Positions 56,517-64,000 of a stretch of 64,000 nucleotides of DNA are shown piece by piece; the first letter of the stretch is position 1, and every line of letters starts with the position of its first letter. The stretch is from Peronospora farinosa (Eukaryota > Oomycota > Peronosporomycetes > Peronosporales > Peronosporaceae). Location: NCBI GenBank assembly GCA_947646735.1, contig CANTFK010000765.1, positions 124,001-188,000 of the forward strand, given 5' to 3'. Below the pieces are notes generated by a model. It was not told where the DNA came from and searched no databases. It saw only the letters and a program-made list of their open reading frames with translations. The position numbers were made by a program, and so were the translations under genes.

Positions 56517-56649
56517 GGCCCGATACCTTTGGTCTAAATATATGCTATAAAAATACACAAAATAGTATGATATACCATGCTAACTCATAAAATGACAAAA
56601 TCTGATAATGGAGATGAAAATCTTATTGATAAGATTTTTGATCGCGGCA

Positions 56650-57290
56650 TTATATAAACATGAGTTCATGGCCCTTGAACTTTTCATTTTGTATACAGAC
56701 TCCATTGTCATCGTCAGCGGCGACAAGGGGCCCGCTGATGCTGCAATGACTCGGACCGCTGTACAAGACCATACAACAGTTTAACTTTCTCATCTGCATC
56801 GAAAATACCCATTTCCAGCACCGCTGAGACACAACTAGCTCTGGACATGCATAAAAATGGAATCAGGTACTCCTTCAAGCTGTGTACAACACTAAAGATG
56901 CCCTGTCCAGTACGTCGAAAACCTCATTCGGTGCGGCACCGCAACTAATCAGTAAGTCCTCCTGCTCAGAAGAAATCACACGGCACCAGTCTTGCCTTTG
57001 TCCAGATTTACATAGAGCTCCACGCTGTCTTTCGCCTCAAAATTCCCACATCTTCACAGCATCGTCTTCACTACAAAAAATGAAGCAGCACCCCCCTACA
57101 TCGTCATCGTGGATACCCATTACGCTGGCTGTGTACATTTACGCACTTTTGGAGCTTTATTTGCTTGCCCGTCCAATCAATTGCAAGCCTTCATTCTGAT
57201 CAAAAAAGACCTGGCTGCTGACTCTGAGGAAGCAAAGCCACATCCAGTATTGCTACCGTATCACCCTTACAGCACTAACTCTCCGCTAGC
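56650..57290 (-). pseudogene. Possible WD-repeat protein relic
   Basis: Minus-strand pieces in changing frames resemble beta-propeller blades: GDTVAILDVALLP (about 57270), MGIHDDDVGGCCFIFCSEDD then AVKMWEF and a stop (57120-57020), and WCRVISSEQEDLLISCGAAP (about 56990-56930). The pattern of hydrophobic strand, SEDD, then VKMWEF is typical of a WD blade end. It is too broken to name and could be a decayed host gene. Confidence 0.35.
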
Positions 57291-57484
57291 GGCTCAGACT
57301 GACGTTCCAAACATGCATTATCTTGTTCTTTTTTAGCTCACTCATCCATCTTGCCGCTCAGACTGACGTTCCAAACATGCATTATCTTGTCTTTTTTAGC
57401 TCACTCATCCATCTTGCCGCTCAGACTGACGTTCCAAACATGCATTATCTTGTTCTTTTTTAGCTCACTCATCCATCTTGCCGC
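57291..57484. repeat. 64-bp tandem repeat, three copies
   Basis: The unit begins GCTCAGACTGACGTTCCAAA and ends CTCATCCATCTTGC. Copies start at 57291, 57355 and 57419 and are almost identical, so the amplification is recent. On the minus strand each copy has an ATG and a short frame that ends in TGA. It lies at what would be the 5' end of the WD-like relic. Confidence 0.88.
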
Positions 57485-58459
57485 GCAAACAGACGACACC
57501 GACCTCTTCTGTCCTTGCAAGGACGCGGGTAGCATTCCTTACGACCACTCAAGTTCTCGTATATGCTGGTAAAAACGTGACGTATATCACCTACTCAGTA
57601 TGATCATGATTCTGCGTGTAAACTACTTGGAGACCACGGGATATACTGGTCACAACTAACTCGCACGCGCCCCAGTGACGTCTGCTTGGCCGTAATCGGA
57701 TGTATTTTTGGTCACAGCTGACTTGATTCGAGCGGCTCTTCTCCAATGTCACGTCTCCTACTACGCCTCTACCGCCAAAGATCCTCCACTACGGTCCATG
57801 CAGCAATCATCTTGATGATAAAAGCCAAGGTATCGTGCTTATTCGAGTGCATGGACACACATATTCACACGGGAGAGAGAGTCTCCACTCGACGCGTACC
57901 GTAGGTTCAAGATCGTCTTTGTGTGAGTTTATGTAAATAATGGTCTGATCATGGCTACGAAACTTCAACAAGCCGATAAAGTATGGGACGAAGTTCACAG
58001 CTGCATCAGCCTCCAACGTGCATTATTGACGGACGCGTGCAGGCACATGTACATGAGCGTGGCACATGCTATCACACGCCCCTGTAGAAGCGTTAAAGTT
58101 GCCGTCGGTTTTTTCTGTGCTGATTTTGTGTAAAATTTGAGGAGGCGCCAAGTGTTCAACAGCTCGATCTTTCACGCACGTTGAAGATCGAGCGCTAGGC
58201 CGTCCATTTCGCTCACTCTAAGGCTCTTCTAGCGCAACAGTGTAAATCAATTAACTACTGATAGCCGTGTCTTTACAAAAAGTAAATTTCAGCCAATTAA
58301 CAGCAATCTTTTGATCTTAGGGTGTAACAATTGCATGTAAATGTACGGTTTCTATCACCTAGTGTAGCTTCTCATAACAACGATGACGTCGTATCCGTCC
58401 TATGCGACGTTTGTCATGCGTTTTGACAGGTATCGGTCCTCCTAAGCACCTCCTCAGCC
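57485..58459. other. Intergenic, nothing recognised
   Basis: Short frames only. It separates the transposon block from the host gene cluster. Confidence 0.45.
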
Positions 58460-58472
58460 TCATTTTGTAATT
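58460..58472 (+). promoter_or_regulatory. Oomycete initiator-like motif
   Basis: TCATTTTGTAATT matches the oomycete initiator/flanking consensus except at one core position. It lies about 200 bp before the kinase ATG. No TATA box is seen. Confidence 0.35.
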
Positions 58473-58671
58473 GACCGACAAAGTGTCACTTCGGTCTCTT
58501 AACCTGATAAGAAGTAGTAAGTATACATACGCCCATACAATAACCAAAAGAAAAGAAAGAGGTGGTAGGGTGAGGGAGTTGCTTGTTAGACGACAAGGTA
58601 ATAGTATAGCGGCTGGTCAGCCAGACCCGCCAACAGGCACAGTGGCCGGCAATCTTATTTAGCTTGTGTCC

Positions 58672-61092
58672 ATGCATAGCACGTTTGCTTTTGGCCTCGC
58701 CAAGAATGGGGTCAATGGACTGCCGAGTGTACGACGTGCAGCCACCGCTTCTCAAATTAGTGGACGGTTGTCAACGCCCCATTCCCCCGAAAGCGCTAAG
58801 AATAATGTTACAGGATGGAACAGCAGTGAAGAAGAGGCCGTAGCTGTCACGTCAGTATCTCTGGCTTTGGCAACACCCCCTCCAATTGCATTTATCGATC
58901 GAAATAGTGAAGATTTGGCTGCTGGAGATGCAAAAACGAAGATGACATTGTGTGGGACGGGAGATGATCTGCATCCAAGGAAACGAGGGACCTCAGTGGA
59001 CAAGACAAACCCCTTTATTGGATACTTTCAAACAGGGACAGAGGATGTTGAGAAGGAAGCAGTGGACTCTCCACTGTCAATTCCTCCTCCAATGCCGAGG
59101 CATTGTGTGTCATGCCGTACACAAAGCAGTGCAGCTCTTTCCTCCATGTCGTCGTTTTATCCGTCGGCATTCTTTGCGCCCCACAAACAAAAGACAGAGT
59201 GGCTTGGCTCTCAAAGTAGCCACTTTACACCATTCTTGAAGCAACAAGATGCAAAGGAGCGTAATCAAAAGCAGCATATGGTGTTTTTGGAATCGTTGAA
59301 ATTGGAGACACCGGCATTGGCGATGCAAGCCATGACCGATGAAATTCAGGAGAAAATGAAGTACAAGACTTCAACGAAGCAAACAAATGCGCGGCCAGCG
59401 GCTATGTCTACGACAGCAGCATTTTTGCCCATAGTAACTTCATCGTCGGAGATGAACATTAGCTCCACTGCTTTACGCAATGAGGATTCGTGTGCTTTAA
59501 ATTCACGCTTTGAGCAGGACTTTGAAGTCGTGGGCTCTGTAGGTGAAGGAGGCCAAGGATTTGTCTATAAGGTGCGAAGCAAAGTAGATGGATGCTACTA
59601 TGCTATCAAAAAGGTGGTGCTCCCCCGTGCAACGAAGCTAGATGCTAGACGCGTGGAAAGCCAAGCTCTGCGAGAAGTTTGCTCTATGGCTTCCATGGCT
59701 CCACATCCTAATGTGGTTCGCTACCATACAGCTTGGACAGAGGTGGATGCATATGTTCCTGACACGAATTCATCGACGAAAAGTGTTCGTGGATCAGATG
59801 TTCCGTCACTTGTTGAAAGTAATAATAGTCCACAGGATTTTCAACGCCAGCAACTAGCCTTGTTGGACGAGGAAGCTCAGTTGCAGAGAAGTAGCGTGAA
59901 GTGTGATGATGAGTGGTTCCCACTTGAATTTTCGGCGGACTCGCTTAGTTTTGACGAGTGTTCCACTCCTGGATTCACTTTTGAGGATGAAGACAAGTAT
60001 TTGGTAGGTTTGTACGCTAACGAGGCGCCTTTTGGACAACAGGAAATACTGGAAAACGAGGTAGAAGCTGCTTCCAGTTCGTTTGCAGAGTTGGCGGCCG
60101 TGAAGGCCCAGGTTATCCTGTACATACAGATGGAGCTATGTGGCACAGCAATGAATTCTGTACCGTCGTCTCCGACTGCAATTGACAATCACGAGCCAAT
60201 TTATCGTATTCTGGACAAGTTTAAAACACCACAGCAAGAGCGGCAGCACGTTGGCGAAGAAAGGCACTCAAACCTGGGAGCGTGGTTTCGCTCATCTCTT
60301 GAGCAGCGGTCGTCGTGGTCTAACAAATCGGAGAAATATATGGAAGGTCTCAAGCTCTTTTTTGGCGCGGTGCAGGGCGTTGCTCACATGCATTCGTACG
60401 GTGTGATTCACCGCGACTTAAAGCCGGACAACATCTTTATCCATGGTGATGCAGCGAAGATTGGCGATTTTGGTTTATCGAAGTCCGTTTTTGCAGACAA
60501 CTCGATTGATGGGGCTGCATCTCCACGTGAACGTCTGCAGGAGCTGGGCCTTAGCGATGGCGACCACACGACAGCTCTCGGCACTTTTACCTATGCGTCT
60601 CCTGAGCAGCTGGGGTACCGCTTCAGCAGTAGCAATGCATTGAAAAATGCCGCGACTCGTCTTAAAAGCGCCAAGTACTCGATTAAGTCGGATATTTTTG
60701 CGCTGGGTGTGATCTTGCTGGAATTGTGCTGCCCGTTTAGCACGATGATGGAGCGTTCGCAGGTTTTAACTGGTGTGCGCCATGGCGTTGTGCCTCAAAA
60801 GGCTCGGCAGAACTTTCCTATGGAGATGGATCTCGTGCTACGCATGACCTCGATCGACCCTGGTGAGAGACCCACGAGCGTAGAAGTTTGCGAGCAACTA
60901 CGCAAGATAATTGCAGCATCAAGCATCACTACAGGGCCAGCATCAGCCCTGCAAGAGTTGCGTGAGATACAAACAAAGCTTGTGGCTGCTGTCCGCTTGG
61001 TGCGTGATCGCACTCACGCCACTCTACAGTTGGAGGCGTTGGTGTCAGAGCTGAACGACAAGGTCCGGAACGTAGAGATTGCTCTTGCCTAA
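58672..61092 (+). CDS. eIF2-alpha-kinase-like Ser/Thr protein kinase
   Basis: Open frame of 806 residues from ATG 58672 to TAA 61090, no introns. An in-frame GTG lies two codons upstream. Residues 1-275 are Ser/Thr-rich, low complexity, without a recognised domain. The kinase domain starts near residue 280: glycine loop GEGGQGF (291-297), Lys313 in YAIKKV, a charged insert of about 120 residues (355-480), then YIQMELCG (484-491), HRDLKPDN with catalytic Asp582, DFG Asp599, TFTYASPEQL and SDIFALGVILLEL. YIQMELC and the long insert between the lobes are marks of the PEK/GCN2 group that phosphorylates eIF2-alpha and slows translation under stress. No HisRS-like domain or transmembrane segment is seen, so the stress it senses is unknown. 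The last 45 residues form a predicted coiled coil. Confidence 0.88.
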   Translation: MHSTFAFGLAKNGVNGLPSVRRAATASQISGRLSTPHSPESAKNNVTGWNSSEEEAVAVTSVSLALATPPPIAFIDRNSEDLAAGDAKTKMTLCGTGDDLHPRKRGTSVDKTNPFIGYFQTGTEDVEKEAVDSPLSIPPPMPRHCVSCRTQSSAALSSMSSFYPSAFFAPHKQKTEWLGSQSSHFTPFLKQQDAKERNQKQHMVFLESLKLETPALAMQAMTDEIQEKMKYKTSTKQTNARPAAMSTTAAFLPIVTSSSEMNISSTALRNEDSCALNSRFEQDFEVVGSVGEGGQGFVYKVRSKVDGCYYAIKKVVLPRATKLDARRVESQALREVCSMASMAPHPNVVRYHTAWTEVDAYVPDTNSSTKSVRGSDVPSLVESNNSPQDFQRQQLALLDEEAQLQRSSVKCDDEWFPLEFSADSLSFDECSTPGFTFEDEDKYLVGLYANEAPFGQQEILENEVEAASSSFAELAAVKAQVILYIQMELCGTAMNSVPSSPTAIDNHEPIYRILDKFKTPQQERQHVGEERHSNLGAWFRSSLEQRSSWSNKSEKYMEGLKLFFGAVQGVAHMHSYGVIHRDLKPDNIFIHGDAAKIGDFGLSKSVFADNSIDGAASPRERLQELGLSDGDHTTALGTFTYASPEQLGYRFSSSNALKNAATRLKSAKYSIKSDIFALGVILLELCCPFSTMMERSQVLTGVRHGVVPQKARQNFPMEMDLVLRMTSIDPGERPTSVEVCEQLRKIIAASSITTGPASALQELREIQTKLVAAVRLVRDRTHATLQLEALVSELNDKVRNVEIALA

Positions 61093-61466
61093 GAAGAACA
61101 AACTAACTGGTCATGTGATGCCGAAGGAGGACTTCGCGAAAACCAAACGGAAAAGCAGATCAGCGAAACAGCGCAGGCTAAGCGATTCTAGTGGAATTTT
61201 CGACGGAGGTATGGCTAGTATTGTAGCTAGTTGGTGGCTTTATGTCTGCGCGAACTAAAACAACAATTGCCCACAAAGTTGTGCGTGGGCGCAATGTACA
61301 GTGTTTTTATTAAAAAGCCAAACCCTGTAGGTGCATGTACACATGAGCATTGAACGTCATCTAAGTTGAATACAACATAACAAACTAGTTCTCAGCATTA
61401 TTATGAGGTTATCAGCATTCACCCTCGCATATTGTCGAGCGCTGTCAGACCATCCTGACCGGAACA
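61093..61466. other. Convergent intergenic region
   Basis: It lies between the 3' ends of the kinase gene (+) and the EAPP gene (-). A short inverted repeat (TTGCCCACAAAGTTGTGCGTGGGCGCAA, about 61266-61293, imperfect) followed by a T run may belong to 3'-end formation. No gene is seen. Confidence 0.4.
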
Positions 61467-62722
61467 CTAGCAATTGCTGGGTAAAGCATTAAAGAAATGG
61501 TATTGCCGGTCTCGGTCGAAGACACCCACTATCGTGCCGCAGTCTGAGCATGCCACAGAAAAATACTCATCTGCTTGCAAAAAACTTGCAATCTGCTGGC
61601 CTGGTGTGGTGGAGCTTGTCTTGTGGCCGCTTCCTGTATTAAGATTCTGCCGCTTGTGGAACGGCAGCGATGCAGGTGCACAATTACTTTCGCTTAATGC
61701 ATAAGTGAGGATTTCGCTTCGCTTGACACGACAGTTGATTGCTGCAGTAGCTCGATACTGGCTGGTGTAGGTGGCATGCCTAACACATTTACGTACACGA
61801 GTACCGACAAAGATCCCTTCATCAGTGCTTTCATCCCACAATACCTTGTAGTAAACACTGCATACCTTTCGCACGCCATGCATAGCGTCACAAAGCAACA
61901 TGGACAGCACAGCATTGCATCTGTCTCTGAATTTGCAGCGTGAGCTCCACCTGCACACAGCAACACCTTACACGTAAGTACATGTACCAATTCAGCTCAT
62001 TAGACAGCATCAAACTTACGAAAGTTCGTTTGTACCCACTGCTCGTCCGCATCGTCCAGCTGTTCATCATACAGCATATCTGGCTCAACCATTTCTTCAA
62101 CCATTTCTTCCTCCTCCTTCTCGTCATCACTCTCCTTTCTTTCCGTAACAGGTCGTCTTCTACCTAAATTGTTCTTTTCCGGTGCATGACCTTCTACCCG
62201 ATCGAACATCGAAGTCGGTGATGCACTCGATCTTTCAACATTCATTTCATCCGTAAACTTCACCATTTGCTTGTCCTGTATTGCAAACCGAAATGGAGCT
62301 TCTCCATTTCGATTGTCACCTGTAGCAGCATCCAATGCGTCTTGTAACTGCATTTTCCTTGCATCATAAAGCTCTAAAGTTTGAGGTGAGACTTTTACTA
62401 TTTCACCTCCTCCGACGTTGAAAACCCCTGGAGCTACCACTTTCACTTGTTCTCGTGTCTTTTTCATCTCTTTATGCGGTGCTTTACTACCATTTAAGCT
62501 GCCGAGAAGGGTCAAAACCTTGGATGAAGAGCCAATGGCGTTCTCGGACGTGAATACCGCGGCCAATTCTTCCACTGAATCGTGATTTTTAGCAGCAATA
62601 GGTGATACTGAAGCATCTTCCCCGTCGCTGATGGACTCATCACTAGGTAAAAAGGCGTAATAGTCTTCATTATCGGCATTATAGGCAGAAAAGGCGATAT
62701 CATCGGCACGGTGGTGCTGCAT
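61467..62722 (-). CDS. EAPP (E2F-associated phosphoprotein) family protein
   Basis: Three exons: 62722-62020, 61950-61866 and 61779-61467. Intron 1 (69 bp) has GTAAGT...CAG, intron 2 (86 bp) has GTATGC...TAG. The joined length is 1101 bp, 366 residues, stop TAG 61467. Splicing restores the family signature: the acidic block PDMLYDEQLDDADEQWVQ at the end of exon 1, CCPCCFVTLCMACER in exon 2, then TSQYRATAAINCRV, VACSDCGTIVGVFDRD and YHFFNALPSN in exon 3. Paired cysteines suggest a zinc-binding fold. In animals EAPP binds E2F factors and affects cell-cycle transcription. The role in oomycetes is inferred by homology. The N-terminal 190 residues are acidic and disordered. Confidence 0.87.
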
Positions 62723-63101
62723 GGTTTTACTATTAGTGGAGACTATGGATTGGTAGAATCATTACGATACACAACTGTCGTTATTTCAATAGCAAGTTGA
62801 AGTGCTTGTAGTAACTGGATGGTGTTGTCTAGTAGACTCCTTATGTGTTGACAATATGCAGTGCACAGCGCAAAAACGATGTTGCATCAAGCGCATGTTG
62901 AAGAGCTTTTTCAGGCACTTTTAAGAAACGCTTCATGGCAATAGCAAAAACAAACGATGAGTTTTCCGTTGCTGTAAGAAATCGATGTAGAAAGCATCAC
63001 TTTTCATTAACGCTCTCATCCAGTCTTCATTGCTCTATTGCCTTGCTCTCCTCGCTTCACACACCAGTACTTACCGTTCGTGCTTTAACGAAGCAGCATA
63101 A
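62723..63101. other. Intergenic, between two minus-strand genes
   Basis: It holds the EAPP 5' flank and the 3' flank of the transporter gene. I see no initiator motif of the strict type. Confidence 0.4.
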
Positions 63102-64000
63102 TTAAGTTTCGAGCGATCCGTACGTGTGTCCAGCAGGATCAATACGTCGTCGAGCTTCCGGGTCTGCCAATGGCTGATACTCAGTCATAAACTCACGTCG
63201 CACACGATCGCGATCATTGGCATTTGGTGTCCGACGTGCGATTTCTGCTGCCTTCATCGCATTGCGAGTAATCAATGGCGAGCGTGAGAACGCAGATGCA
63301 GTAAGAGCCTCGGGTGTCCGAATTGCAGCCATAGCTACTTCCACCGGCTCTATATAAATGAATCCTGGCAGGCGCAGGGTACCATTGTACACTGCCGTAC
63401 CTGCCAATAACGTCGTCATACCAGCAAGCTGCAACCAGCTCCAAATTGTCCATCGTTCACCAAACTGACCTTGTGTAAAAAAGTAAAACAACATCAAATC
63501 TGCTGCCCAGACTGTAATCGGCCGGAAATTGTCCAAAATTGCATGCCAAATTGAATTGAGTAAATATGTCACCGATACGGCAAACACATTGTATCCAAGA
63601 ATCACCAACAAGTAAACCATGACAATTATCTGAGCCAGTCCACTATTCATGAGCATTTCGTAAGCATCATCAAATCTCTCATTGGAACCCAAATCACTTC
63701 CCGGAACGAAGTAAGCAATTGGATAAATAACAACCGTGGTCAAAAGTAATCCCCAAACTCCTTCCATACCCACGACTACCAAAGGAGGTGCACTGTCTCC
63801 TTCATCCATAAGCTTTTCTTCAAAAACATATTGTACCGCTTGAATCGCACAGCTCAAGACGACCATTAAGACACCAAATGCTGGATGCTGATTTTCCGAG
63901 TTATTATCTTGCGTATCCGAATCCACGAGACTTGTAGCACCCACCATTAGAGCGGCTAGCATATTAAATCCAATACCAATCCACATGTAGCCATGAAGTC
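63102..64000 (-). CDS. SLC35F6-like transporter, C-terminal part
   Basis: The frame is open to the right edge, so the N-terminus lies outside the window. TAA is at 63102-63104. About 299 residues are visible with some six to seven hydrophobic segments (MLAALMVGATSLV, FGVLMVVLSCAIQAVQYVFE, VVGMEGVWGLLLTTVVIYPI, QIIVMVYLLVILGYNVFAV, WAADLMLFYFF, LAGMTTLLAGTAVYNGTL). VFEEKLM, GMEGVWG, LDNFRPITVWAADL and GTAVYNG match the SLC35F6 group of the drug/metabolite transporter superfamily, whose human member is in lysosomal and mitochondrial membranes. The last 85 residues are a polar, Arg-rich tail. The substrate is unknown. Confidence 0.85.
   Translation of the reverse strand, partial: LHGYMWIGIGFNMLAALMVGATSLVDSDTQDNNSENQHPAFGVLMVVLSCAIQAVQYVFEEKLMDEGDSAPPLVVVGMEGVWGLLLTTVVIYPIAYFVPGSDLGSNERFDDAYEMLMNSGLAQIIVMVYLLVILGYNVFAVSVTYLLNSIWHAILDNFRPITVWAADLMLFYFFTQGQFGERWTIWSWLQLAGMTTLLAGTAVYNGTLRLPGFIYIEPVEVAMAAIRTPEALTASAFSRSPLITRNAMKAAEIARRTPNANDRDRVRREFMTEYQPLADPEARRRIDPAGHTYGSLET

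Noticed and set aside
61467..61958. Separate small cysteine-rich gene left of the EAPP first exon.
   Set aside because: Good GT-AG introns join it to 62722-62020, and the joined reading reproduces the EAPP family signature, so it is exons 2 and 3 of one gene plus an intron read through.

Overview
The window looks like repeat-rich nuclear DNA of an oomycete, probably a Peronosporales-type plant pathogen. The reasons are a perfect match to the oomycete initiator/flanking promoter motif in front of a signal-peptide gene (3507-3520), intron-poor host genes at the right edge, and Ty3/Gypsy chromodomain elements of the kind that fill these genomes. I could not run any search, so family names rest on motifs I can read and the genus is inference.

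Layout. 1-2545: the 3' part of a Ty1/Copia element with its 3' LTR. 2546-4103: low-content DNA with one broken small secreted-protein gene. 4104-19575: Gypsy element GypA, bounded by the 5-bp target duplication ACGAT, with a second element, GypB (11808-19176, duplication ACGTC), nested in its 3' LTR. 20638-about 26400: a non-LTR (LINE) element with a zinc-knuckle ORF1, an OTU-like cysteine protease region and an AP endonuclease, but no reverse transcriptase. 26690-34960: a GATC/CGATCG-rich satellite split by GypC (27098-34818, minus strand, duplication ACAAG). 35654-37878: 3' fragment of GypD. 37913-39480: relic of a DDE (pogo/CENP-B type) transposase. 39898-40115: minisatellite. 41672-49563: GypE (minus). 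49564-56516: GypF (minus, without a 3' LTR). 56650-57484: WD-repeat-like relic and a tandem repeat. 58672-64000: host genes, namely an eIF2-alpha-kinase-like protein kinase (+), an EAPP-family zinc protein (-, two introns) and the 3' part of an SLC35F6-like transporter gene (-).

The Gypsy elements share one plan: LTR, PBS TGGTAGCACTT, gag with a CCHC knuckle, a -1 frameshift region, then protease, variable linker, RT, RNase H, integrase and chromodomain, then polypurine tract and LTR. Every element with a preserved 3' end also has a long antisense reading frame. It starts close to the 3' LTR, runs back over the chromodomain codons and ends in a coiled coil, followed or preceded by Arg/Ser-rich sequence. 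Its protein similarity between diverged copies, kept up by in-frame insertions and deletions, is the most unusual signal here. The second is a textbook frameshift cassette (A AAA AAC, 7-8 nt spacer, 8-9 bp hairpin holding the gag stop) in GypB and GypC.

No element here is intact. GypC is closest, with one open gag and a pol damaged only by nonsense codons. GypB and GypC are young by LTR similarity. GypE is a mosaic, with pol nearly identical to GypA but a strongly diverged 3' end and LTRs.
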